From JANNBN01 sp031430595 (GTDB taxonomy: Bacteria; Actinomycetota; Acidimicrobiia; Acidimicrobiales; JANYDT01), in assembly GCA_031430595.1 (NCBI GenBank), contig JANPBU010000013.1:1-64000 (forward strand): a stretch of DNA of 64,000 nucleotides, read 5' to 3'. Shown here piece by piece: positions 50,996-58,696 of the stretch. The stretch's first letter is position 1, and each line of letters opens with the position of its first letter. A model generated the notes under the pieces. That model did not search any database, had not been told where the DNA came from, and saw only the letters and a list, made by a program, of their open reading frames with translations. A program made the position numbers and the translations under genes.

Positions 50996-53016
50996 CGCGA
51001 GTACGCGTCGGCGTCGATGTTGGTGGCACCTTCACCAAGGCTGTTGCGATCAGTGTCGTTGACCAAACGCTCGTAGCTTCAAGCATCGTTGCGACCACAC
51101 ATTCATCTAGCGGCGGAGTTGCTGTCGGGGTGGTCGAAGCGGTCGTCGAACTGGCCAAGCAGGTTGGCCCCGACCAAATCGACCTAGTAACCCATTCAAC
51201 GACGCAAGCGGTGAACGCCCTACTCGAAGGAGACGTAGGCGTCGTTGGCGTCATCGGGTTGGGCCGACGACCCGACTTACGCCAGACCGAGAAACGAACT
51301 CGTATCGATGATATCGAGCTGTCACCCGGAAAGTTCTTACGGGTAAAGCACGCCTTTTTTGACGTGAGTGACGGTCTTCCGCTTGAAGCTATCGATGCCA
51401 CATTGAAGCAATTCCAAACCGATGGCGTTGTTGCTGTCAGCGTGGCCGAAGCGTTCTCGCCCGATGACTCAACGAACGAAGATGCGGTGACGGCACTCGC
51501 TCGCGATCTCGGCTTACCGGCGTGCGCGTCTACCGAACTCAGCGGCCTGTATGGCCTTGAACTTCGCGCCGTGACGGCCGCACTCAACGCATCGATTGTT
51601 CCGATTGCCCTCTCAACGGCCGGGTACGTCGCTGAAGGTGTACGCGCCGCTGGTATTGCAGCACCGATCATGGTGATGCGAAGCGACGGCGGTGCCACCG
51701 ATTTGGCTGGGTTTGCAGCATCACCGGTGCGAACGTTGTATTCCGGGCCATCGGCGTCAGTTTCGGGTGCGCTTCGATACACGGGGGTTACCGATGCCAT
51801 CGTCATTGAAGTCGGTGGTACTTCAACCAACGTTGCCGGTATTCGAAGTGGTCGCCCAGCTTTGTCATATGTACGCGTGGCTTCTCATGCAACTGCAATG
51901 AGATCCGTCGACGTTCGCGTTGAAGGTGTCGCAGGTGGCTCAATGCTTCGGGTTCGCCGACGCGGTGTCTTTGGTGTCGGCCCCCGGTCGGCTCATATTG
52001 CTGGCCTGCCGTACGCATGCTTCGCCGATCCGTCTGTGTTCGATGGTTCCACTGTCGAAATCATTTCGACCAAGGAAGGCGACCCGGCCGACATCGCTGT
52101 GATTCGCGCTACCTCTGGCGAACGATTCGCCGTCACCACTACTTGTGCCGCCAACGCACTTGAGGTCACCCATGTTGGTGACTACTGCTTCGCTCCCCCG
52201 GCGGCCGGGCTCCGTGCATTCGAGATTCTGGCGGCAACACTTCGGCCAAAACCACTTGTAATAGCCCAGCAGATGCTCGATGCTGCAGGTTCTGTCGTAT
52301 GCGAACTTGCAATACAGGTTGCCAAGTCATCAAAGCTTGAGTCACCTACCATCATTGGTGTCGGCGGCGGTGCTGGCGGTTTAGCCCGCTACGTTTCGGC
52401 CATGCTGGGCTGGAAACTTATTATCCCTGAACATGCCGAAATCATTTCTTCGATTGGCGATGCACTGTCGTTACTTCGAGCCGAACGAGAACGCTCGACC
52501 GAACTCGCCGATGCCACGGTTATTGACGCAATGATGGAAGAGGTTGAAGCCGAACTTATTGCTGCGGGTGCAAGCCAGGCGAGTATTGAGGTTCGTGTAG
52601 AAGAGATGCCCGAACGCAGTGCCGTACGAGCGATCGCAACCGGTTCGGTTGGGCTTTCGTCTGGTGCACTTCCCGGTCGCTCTGAACTCGACGAAACATC
52701 GCTTCGGGCGACGATTCCAGCCGGAAACACTCTCAGCGCTGCTGGGATGTACTGGTTGTCAGCCAGCGACGATCATATTGACGTGCTCGATCGTTTCGGT
52801 GACATAGTTAACTCGATCAGTGGCGAAGTGAGTTCCGAGTCAACCCTAAGTACCACTATTGAACAACACACGCGTTACCGTGGCCCAGTCACGCTGCGAC
52901 CCTCGATTTGGATTATCGAAGGTCGAAGACTTATCGAATTGGCCGCATCTGACGCAACCACGAATCCTTATCTCGGACGTCCGAACGTCACCTACATTGT
53001 TGGGAGAAGTCGCTAA
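50992..53016 (+). CDS. Hydantoinase/oxoprolinase-family ATPase-like protein
   Basis: 674 residues from GTG. The actin-like ATPase motifs of hydantoinase A/5-oxoprolinase are visible: GVDVGGTFTKAV at the start, THSTTQAVNALLEGD, MRSDGGATDL, GGTSTNVAG and GVGGGAGGLARY. Normal members open cyclic imides such as 5-oxoproline with ATP; no B subunit is encoded nearby. It is coupled to the FTR1 gene and to a small membrane protein gene, so a role in the iron locus is likely but unknown. Confidence 0.85.
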   Translation: MTRVRVGVDVGGTFTKAVAISVVDQTLVASSIVATTHSSSGGVAVGVVEAVVELAKQVGPDQIDLVTHSTTQAVNALLEGDVGVVGVIGLGRRPDLRQTEKRTRIDDIELSPGKFLRVKHAFFDVSDGLPLEAIDATLKQFQTDGVVAVSVAEAFSPDDSTNEDAVTALARDLGLPACASTELSGLYGLELRAVTAALNASIVPIALSTAGYVAEGVRAAGIAAPIMVMRSDGGATDLAGFAASPVRTLYSGPSASVSGALRYTGVTDAIVIEVGGTSTNVAGIRSGRPALSYVRVASHATAMRSVDVRVEGVAGGSMLRVRRRGVFGVGPRSAHIAGLPYACFADPSVFDGSTVEIISTKEGDPADIAVIRATSGERFAVTTTCAANALEVTHVGDYCFAPPAAGLRAFEILAATLRPKPLVIAQQMLDAAGSVVCELAIQVAKSSKLESPTIIGVGGGAGGLARYVSAMLGWKLIIPEHAEIISSIGDALSLLRAERERSTELADATVIDAMMEEVEAELIAAGASQASIEVRVEEMPERSAVRAIATGSVGLSSGALPGRSELDETSLRATIPAGNTLSAAGMYWLSASDDHIDVLDRFGDIVNSISGEVSSESTLSTTIEQHTRYRGPVTLRPSIWIIEGRRLIELAASDATTNPYLGRPNVTYIVGRSR

Positions 53017-53459
53017 TGGCTTTGTATGTGTCACAACGGATTCGACAGCGCAACGCGCTACTAGCTGTCTTAGCTACTGCGGTACTGGTCGGGTCGCTTG
53101 GTGTCGTGATTGGCCGCCAACAGGTACCGTCGATACGCGAACGGGTTACAAAAATCTCAACGCAGGGAACCGATATTGCCACCGGTGTCGAACGGCTAGA
53201 TATTGAATACGAGCAGGTACTTTCGGGGGAAGGCGACAGTGTCGAGGCTGGGGTTCTCGAGCCACTTCGCGGCCTGCGAATTAGAATGCAAACCACCCTC
53301 GACGAAGCACCTTGGGTATCACCGAGTGAACGACGAAATGTGATTGATTCGTTTACTGCTGTTGAAGCGGCCGCAAACGCGAACGTGTCACCGATCGAAT
53401 TCACTGCAGTGTTGCAGACGACCGGTGACATCATTCGCTCTGCCGTCTCGAACGGCTAG
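53016..53459 (+). CDS. Small membrane-anchored protein of the iron locus
   Basis: 147 residues. One N-terminal transmembrane helix (about 14-32) is followed by a helical extracytoplasmic domain with no family I recognise. It overlaps the hydantoinase-like gene stop by one base. Position suggests it works with FTR1. Confidence 0.7.
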   Translation: MALYVSQRIRQRNALLAVLATAVLVGSLGVVIGRQQVPSIRERVTKISTQGTDIATGVERLDIEYEQVLSGEGDSVEAGVLEPLRGLRIRMQTTLDEAPWVSPSERRNVIDSFTAVEAAANANVSPIEFTAVLQTTGDIIRSAVSNG

Positions 53460-53480
53460 CGGCTTCGTTGTTGGAGCGAG

Positions 53481-53939
53481 TTACGCAACAACCGTGATCG
53501 GAAGGTACATGCCCAACATGTAATGCTTCTTACCGTTCTCGATGGTGTTGCAGAGCAAGAGGTACTTGCCTGGCGTCACCGTAGCGTTGAACGCCTTGCT
53601 TTTACCGGGCTTGATACCCTCGGCTTCGTTGACGAGGGTCAGCCCGACTCCGGCTTCATCGACGCCACCTTCTTCGTCGACAGGAAGGCTGTCTGGTTCA
53701 AGGTCGGTTTTGAAGAGCACCAATTCATGCGTCTCGTTGCCCTTGTTATTGCCGGTGATCGTGACATCACCGGCTTTGAGCACGGTGGTGTCACCCTTCA
53801 CCACAAAATCGGTGAGATCGGCGTTGAGTTCCGTCGCCGCACTCGGCGAATCGCTTCCGCAAGCACTCAGCAGTGCTGACGATCCGAATGCAGCCGTAAC
53901 GGCCAAAGCGGCGATGATGCGTCGGGGGGGTTTGGTCAT
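53481..53939 (-). CDS. Cupredoxin-like lipoprotein
   Basis: 152 residues. The signal ends in the lipobox LLSACGS. The mature domain is beta-rich with HELVLF and the C-terminal LLLCNTIENGKKHYMLGMY, whose Cys, His and Met suit a type 1 copper site together with the earlier His. Such proteins can oxidise Fe(II) before uptake by FTR1 or carry electrons. GAAAGG lies 8 bases before the ATG. It is 31 bases downstream of the helical lipoprotein gene and convergent with the FTR1 unit. Confidence 0.82.
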   Translation of the reverse strand: MTKPPRRIIAALAVTAAFGSSALLSACGSDSPSAATELNADLTDFVVKGDTTVLKAGDVTITGNNKGNETHELVLFKTDLEPDSLPVDEEGGVDEAGVGLTLVNEAEGIKPGKSKAFNATVTPGKYLLLCNTIENGKKHYMLGMYLPITVVA

Positions 53940-53970
53940 GATCGTGCCTTTCGGGCTGCGTGTGGTGGGT

Positions 53971-54405
53971 TTAGGCCGGATGTGCGGCTAGATACTTGGC
54001 GGATTGGGCGGTAAAGAACTCGAGCCCGGCCACCGCCTTTTCAGGCTGAGAGTTTTGGATACCGATTTTGAATTTCGCCAGACCATCTTCGAGTTCAAGG
54101 TACAGCGGTTGATCGGTAACCCGAATCGTGCCTTCGAACTCGTACCACTTGTCAAACATTTCAACGACGGTGGCCTTCGCAGTTTCGACCGATGTAGCTG
54201 ATTCGGCCTGGGCTCTAGCTGCTAAAAGCGTTACCGCGCCTAAACCGCTGGCAACGTCAGCATCGCTCACAACTTCGTATTGTGCGCCACCACTGGTGGT
54301 TTCGGTAGCTGCGGGGCTACTCGAACCGCAGGCGGCGAGGCCAAACCCCGCCGTCAGACATAGTGTTACCGTCATAGCTACCTTTGAAAGACTTCTTTTC
54401 AACAT
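53971..54405 (-). CDS. Helical lipoprotein of the iron locus
   Basis: 144 residues. The lipobox LAACGS follows a signal peptide. The helical mature region (KWYEFEGTIR, YLELEDGLAKFKIGI) resembles the extracytoplasmic domain at the N-terminus of the FTR1 protein, suggesting a common EfeO/imelysin-like origin. The ATG at 54405 has TAGGGT at -12 to -7 and a DtxR-type palindrome overlaps it. It heads a two-gene unit with the cupredoxin. Confidence 0.75.
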   Translation of the reverse strand: MLKRSLSKVAMTVTLCLTAGFGLAACGSSSPAATETTSGGAQYEVVSDADVASGLGAVTLLAARAQAESATSVETAKATVVEMFDKWYEFEGTIRVTDQPLYLELEDGLAKFKIGIQNSQPEKAVAGLEFFTAQSAKYLAAHPA

Positions 54406-54418
54406 TAGTCAACCCTAA
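54405..54418 (-). promoter_or_regulatory. Candidate IdeR/DtxR box overlapping a leaderless promoter
   Basis: On the minus strand TTAGGGTTGACTAA has the TTAG-N6-CTAA layout of the DtxR/IdeR site. It contains the -10 box (TAGGGT, 54412-54417) and ends at the ATG. Repressor binding would exclude RNA polymerase. Confidence 0.6.
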
Positions 54419-54444
54419 CATTCAATCCAAGGGCAATACAAACT

Positions 54445-55650
54445 TTACTTCTGGCCGACGAACACCGCTCTGGCACGAAATCGAAGGGGTTCTTCGGCAA
54501 ACTCCTCGATTGCATGAGCCGACCACCCAGCAATCCGCGCAACCGCGAAGATCGATTCGCCGGAATCCTCCGGAAACCCAGCCACCAAACCAAATGCAGC
54601 AAGTGCCATGTCGATGTTCGGTCGAATGTCTCTGCGTTTACGTACCGCGGCAATGATGCCATCTACGACGCTCATCTCCTTCGAACCACCGGCCGTCAAC
54701 CGCAACAGCGAAAGTAACTCGTCGGCTCGGGGGTCACCATTTTTGTAGACCTTGTGACCGAAGCCGGGATACATAGCGTGCAACTTCAAGGCCTCACCAG
54801 CCGCTCGTTCAACCCCCTGGGTGCCGTGTTCAGACTGCAACATCGCCGCCTCAAGCATGCGGCGTGCCGCCCGGCTGGCACCACCGTGAAGCGGCCCGCT
54901 GACCGCAGCTACCCCTGCTCCGATTACTGCGTAGGGGTCAGCTCTTGTCGATGCCGTCACCCGGGCAGCGACCGTCGACACAGCAAGTTCATGGTCAGCC
55001 ATCAGCACAAGTGCTGCATTGAGTGCGGCAACGAGCCCTGGAAGAGGACGTCGTTCAGATAGGCGTGCCCATAGCCGACCGGCGATTGTTGACCGATAGG
55101 TTGCGTCGTTCAACTGCAATCGTGGGATGCGACCGTTTACTGCGGGCGAATCGACCACGGCAGAAATAAGTGTACGTGTGATGTGCGCGACCGAGTTGGG
55201 AGACAAGTCGTTTCGAAACGGATCAGCCGCTCCGGCAACGATGCTCGTCAAACTCACATGGTCGAACACCGAACTCGCGGTTGGAACCGTGAGTGATCGC
55301 ACCGGCCACGGAACATGGTCATCGAGTGAGCCCATAAGCAGAAGATTCGCAACCTGTTCAAATGTCGCCATTCTTGACAGGTCGATGGCATCGTGACCGC
55401 GGTACTTCAGGTGTTGTTGAGAAATTGACGTGATGGCCGTTTCGATGGTGAAGTCAAGCGAATTCGCTCGACTGGCCTGGCGCGGACGGCCTCTATGGGC
55501 GAGAAGCTCGACTTGCGAAGCAGAAAATAAACTGTGGCGGCCGTCTGCAGAGGGCTGGGTCACCAGCATCCCTCGGCTCACGTACGCGTAGATGGTCGCC
55601 GGTTTCACCCCCAAACGGTGGGCAGCCTGCGTCGTTGTCAAACTCGTCAT
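54445..55650 (-). CDS. Citrate synthase-like protein with N-terminal MerR-type HTH
   Basis: 401 residues. The first 50 residues form a helix-turn-helix (TTTQAAHRLGVKPATIYAYV and RHSLFSASQVE). The rest is a citrate synthase fold with the catalytic His in GPLHGGA and the second His in GFGHKVYKNGDPR. The final Asp-bearing segment is changed relative to the CBS-fused enzyme. HTH-fused citrate synthase homologues are known in actinobacteria; they may act as enzymes, as regulators, or both. ATG 55650 has TAGGCT at -12 to -7 (leaderless). It is divergent from the CBS-fused enzyme 85 bases away. Confidence 0.87.
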   Translation of the reverse strand: MTSLTTTQAAHRLGVKPATIYAYVSRGMLVTQPSADGRHSLFSASQVELLAHRGRPRQASRANSLDFTIETAITSISQQHLKYRGHDAIDLSRMATFEQVANLLLMGSLDDHVPWPVRSLTVPTASSVFDHVSLTSIVAGAADPFRNDLSPNSVAHITRTLISAVVDSPAVNGRIPRLQLNDATYRSTIAGRLWARLSERRPLPGLVAALNAALVLMADHELAVSTVAARVTASTRADPYAVIGAGVAAVSGPLHGGASRAARRMLEAAMLQSEHGTQGVERAAGEALKLHAMYPGFGHKVYKNGDPRADELLSLLRLTAGGSKEMSVVDGIIAAVRKRRDIRPNIDMALAAFGLVAGFPEDSGESIFAVARIAGWSAHAIEEFAEEPLRFRARAVFVGQK

Positions 55651-55700
55651 TTGACCAGCCTACCCATTGTCGATTGCGTCCACATTGACGAAAATCAATA

Positions 55701-55729
55701 TTGACTATTAGAACACCGGTTCGCACAAT
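55701..55729 (+). promoter_or_regulatory. Promoter of the CBS-citrate synthase gene
   Basis: TTGACT (55701-55706) and CACAAT (55724-55729) are separated by 17 bases, a near-ideal sigma-A spacing. The -10 lies at -12 to -7 of ATG 55736, so the transcript would be leaderless. Confidence 0.65.
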
Positions 55730-55735
55730 CAGACC

Positions 55736-57268
55736 ATGACTTTTGCCGCGATTACCGTCGACTCGCTCACCACTCACCCGGCAGTGATTGCGTCCCCACA
55801 GGAACCACTGTCAGCAGCGATACAACGGATGCACGATCATCGAGTTGGGTCAATCGTGATCATGGACGATGCCCGTATTGTTGGAATTGCAACCGAGCGA
55901 GATGTTTTGCGGGTTCTTGCACAGGGCCATACCGCCGAAATCTTATTGAGCCAGGTCATGAGTAGCCCGGTCGATTCGGTCGAAGCCACCTCTAGTGCGG
56001 GTGATGCCCTCACAACGATGCGCGAGCGTGGTTACCGTCACGCACCAGTCACGCGGGGCTCGGAACTTATAGGTGTCGTGTCGCTCCGTGATCTTATGAA
56101 GGTAGCAAGCATCGCATCATCGGAGACCATTACCGCCGAGGTTCCGAGGGGGCTTAAAGGCGTCGTGGTCGCGGATACCGAGGTTGGCGATGTGCGGGGC
56201 CGCGAAGGTTTTTACCATTACCGCCAGTACTCCGCGACCGAGCTAGCAACAAGCCGACCGCTCGAAGATGTATGGAGGCTGATGATCGATGGATCACTGC
56301 CATCTTCGGTCGGCAGCCGAGTTGAATTCACTCGGGAAGTCAACTCGTTTCGAACGCTTCCACCCTCCGTCGCTGAAGTGCTTCCGGCGCTCGCCGACGC
56401 GGCTAGGCCACTCGATGGCTTACGAAGCGCGCTTTCTATGATTGGTGCACACGATCGAATGCGACCGGTGCTTGACCTAACTCATGTTGAGCGCCGGGCG
56501 AATGTGCTGAGATTGTGCGCTGTTACCCCAGTTGTACTGTGCGCCTTACACCGACTGTCTCGTGGCGGGACACCTATTGACCCACGAGGCGACTTCACGT
56601 ACGCAGAGAATTATCTGTGGATGATGACTGGCGAGACAGCGCCACCCGAACGGGTCAGAGCGATCGAGCAGTACCTCATTTCCACCATCGACCACGGCTT
56701 CAACGCATCAACATTTACCGCACGCGTAATTACCTCGACCGGTGCCGACTGCGCAGCGGCTGTTGTCGGGGCAGTCGGTTCGCTTTCTGGTCCGTTGCAC
56801 GGCGGGGCGCCAAGTCGAGCCTTGGAGTTGCTCGATGAGATTGGTTCAGCCGACCGAATCGACGCAGTCGTTAGGCCAAAAATCGAACGGGGCGAACGAA
56901 TCATGGGGTTTGGCCACCCGGTGTATCGAACCGACGACCCGAGGTCGTTGATGCTGCGCGATATTGCGATTGGTCTCGGTGGACCCCTCGCTGAACTTGG
57001 GGTTCAAGTTGAGCGGCGTATCGTCGAATTATTGGCCGAACTCAAACCTGGTCGCGAGTTGTATACGAACGTAGAGTTTTTCGCAGGTGTCGTGATGGCA
57101 ACCTGTGGGCTGCCTCCAGAAATGTTTACGCCCACGTTTGCATCAAGTCGAGTTATTGGTTGGGGTGCAAACATCTTGGAACAGGCCGCCGACTCAAAAA
57201 TCATCCGCCCCAGTGCCCGATACATCGGGCCACCGCCGCCCCAACCAATCGCCACGATCACCCCCTGA
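55736..57268 (+). CDS. CBS-domain-fused citrate synthase
   Basis: 510 residues. Two CBS domains (about 1-125; GSIVIMDDARIVGIATERD and GVVSLRDLMKV) precede a citrate synthase domain. Catalytic residues are visible: GPLHGGA, GFGHPVYRTDDPR and FFAGVVMATCGLPPEMFTPTFASSR. CBS pairs bind adenosine nucleotides, so activity probably responds to energy state. The substrate could be acetyl-CoA or propionyl-CoA. The leaderless promoter at 55701 drives it, and it is divergent from the HTH-fused homologue. Confidence 0.88.
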   Translation: MTFAAITVDSLTTHPAVIASPQEPLSAAIQRMHDHRVGSIVIMDDARIVGIATERDVLRVLAQGHTAEILLSQVMSSPVDSVEATSSAGDALTTMRERGYRHAPVTRGSELIGVVSLRDLMKVASIASSETITAEVPRGLKGVVVADTEVGDVRGREGFYHYRQYSATELATSRPLEDVWRLMIDGSLPSSVGSRVEFTREVNSFRTLPPSVAEVLPALADAARPLDGLRSALSMIGAHDRMRPVLDLTHVERRANVLRLCAVTPVVLCALHRLSRGGTPIDPRGDFTYAENYLWMMTGETAPPERVRAIEQYLISTIDHGFNASTFTARVITSTGADCAAAVVGAVGSLSGPLHGGAPSRALELLDEIGSADRIDAVVRPKIERGERIMGFGHPVYRTDDPRSLMLRDIAIGLGGPLAELGVQVERRIVELLAELKPGRELYTNVEFFAGVVMATCGLPPEMFTPTFASSRVIGWGANILEQAADSKIIRPSARYIGPPPPQPIATITP

Positions 57269-57365
57269 GGGGCCAGCCGTACGCAAACAAATTTTCTCGC
57301 TTCTGACGAAATGCAGCCTGCAGTATGCATTCGCTCCGCAACATTAAAAAATGGTAGGGAAGGCG

Positions 57366-57698
57366 TTACCAAAGAGTGGTTGGCTTGCCGACAAGAACCT
57401 TCATCAACTTTGCATGTTCAGCATCTTCGAATTCGACGTCGGCTCCCCGATAGTCGTAGCCACCTGTTCGCAACAAGGCAGCGTGTTGGGCTTGGTGCTC
57501 TAATTTGGATTCCAATGAGCGGCGCGGCAAGACGATGCAGTACGCATCGCAGTCGAGAGCATCAGCACTCATGCCGATTGAAGTGCGGATTGCACGAATC
57601 CATCCGCAAGCCCGTGGTTCGAGGCGGGAAAGAAGCGGCTGCACAAAGACGAATTTCCGATCGAGCTTGTTTCTGGATTCTGTTCGATGGTTGGCCAT
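57366..57698 (-). CDS. Small hypothetical protein
   Basis: 110 residues with no family I recognise. The ATG at 57698 has TACCAT at -12 to -7, the leaderless signature seen in its neighbours, which is the main reason to accept it as real. The protein is rich in Arg and Cys in the middle (GMSADALDCDAYC) and ends GKPTTLW. It is divergent from the metallo-beta-lactamase-fold gene and separated from it by a tandem repeat. Confidence 0.6.
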   Translation of the reverse strand: MANHRTESRNKLDRKFVFVQPLLSRLEPRACGWIRAIRTSIGMSADALDCDAYCIVLPRRSLESKLEHQAQHAALLRTGGYDYRGADVEFEDAEHAKLMKVLVGKPTTLW

Positions 57699-57715
57699 CA
57701 GCTGATGGTATCGAC

Positions 57716-57766
57716 GGGGTATGTCAATGCATGGGGTATGTCAATGCATGCGGTGGGTCAATACAC
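57716..57766. repeat. 17-bp tandem repeat (two exact copies, one degenerate)
   Basis: GGGGTATGTCAATGCAT occurs at 57716-57732 and again at 57733-57749, followed by a degenerate third copy ending at 57766. It lies between divergent starts (57698 and 57773), so it may hold a repeated operator for one or both genes. The third copy runs into the candidate -10 (TACACT, 57762-57767). Confidence 0.85.
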
Positions 57767-57772
57767 TGAGGC

Positions 57773-58696
57773 ATGCCCTCAATACCTGTTCCTTTGCTTG
57801 ACACCGACGTCGTGCTTGATGGCACCAACGTCACGGTGTTGATAGGCCGCGATCACGGCAAGTATCCGACCAGCAATTCCATGATGGTCGTCGGCACCGA
57901 ATCGGCGCTGGTCACCGACCCGTCGATCGACGTACATGCACGAGGCGGCGCCCCGGCAGACATTGACCGCATTCTGGTCTCGCATGCCCACGAAGACCAT
58001 CTCGCCGGCATCAACCAATTTCCTGATTGCACTCTTGGCGCCCACCACCACGACGTTGGTGCCCTTCGAAACATCGAGTCGCTGCTCGATGTGTACGGCA
58101 TGCCCCAACCAGCCCGCGACATTTGGAAGGCGCAACTAGAAACTGACTTCAATTACACCGCCCGCCCCGACGCAACCGGCTTTGCCGACGGTGACCGGTT
58201 CGATCTCGGTGGAACTTCGGTCACCGTTGTTCACCTTCCTGGGCACACCCGCGGCCATAGCGGCTTCCTCGTTGAACCTGACGGCGTGTTCTTCGTGGCC
58301 GACATTGACCTCACCAGTTTCGGGCCTTATTACGGCGACCACTGGAGCGACCTTGAAGACTTTGAACGTGCGTTGGATACAGCAGCCGGGGTGAACGCCC
58401 GCTGGTACGTAACGTCGCACCACAAAGGAATTGTGGAAAGTCAATCGGCATTCGTTACCGCCCTCAGTGCATTTCGGACGGTGATCAACAACCGAGAACA
58501 ACGCTTACTTTCCTTTTTGCAAGAACCAAAAACGCTGGCCGAAATGGTGGAGCACCGAATCATTTATCGACCAGGAACGACGGGGTTAATCTGGATCGAT
58601 CACGTCGAGCAAACCTCCATTGGTATGCACCTGAAACGCCTCATTCGCGACGGTTCAATCATCCAACTGGAGTCTGACCGCTTCCGAGCGGCATGA
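57773..58696 (+). CDS. Metallo-beta-lactamase-fold hydrolase
   Basis: 307 residues. The zinc motif HAHEDH (about 67-72) is followed by LPGHTRGHSGFLV (third His) and VADIDL (Asp), with a final His in TSHHKG. The substrate is unknown; fold relatives include thioesterases, glyoxalase II and lactonases. A C-terminal helical region (about 240-300) resembles the winged-helix cap of LACTB2-like proteins. Its stop overlaps the next gene by four bases. Confidence 0.85.
   Translation: MPSIPVPLLDTDVVLDGTNVTVLIGRDHGKYPTSNSMMVVGTESALVTDPSIDVHARGGAPADIDRILVSHAHEDHLAGINQFPDCTLGAHHHDVGALRNIESLLDVYGMPQPARDIWKAQLETDFNYTARPDATGFADGDRFDLGGTSVTVVHLPGHTRGHSGFLVEPDGVFFVADIDLTSFGPYYGDHWSDLEDFERALDTAAGVNARWYVTSHHKGIVESQSAFVTALSAFRTVINNREQRLLSFLQEPKTLAEMVEHRIIYRPGTTGLIWIDHVEQTSIGMHLKRLIRDGSIIQLESDRFRAA

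Noticed and set aside
50946..51830. 294-codon minus-strand frame opposite the hydantoinase-like gene
   Set aside because: The plus strand carries clear ATPase motifs in an operon with FTR1; the minus frame is low-complexity Thr/Ser/Ala.
57716..57766. CRISPR-like repeats
   Set aside because: Only two exact 17-bp copies lie directly in tandem with no spacers and no cas genes nearby.
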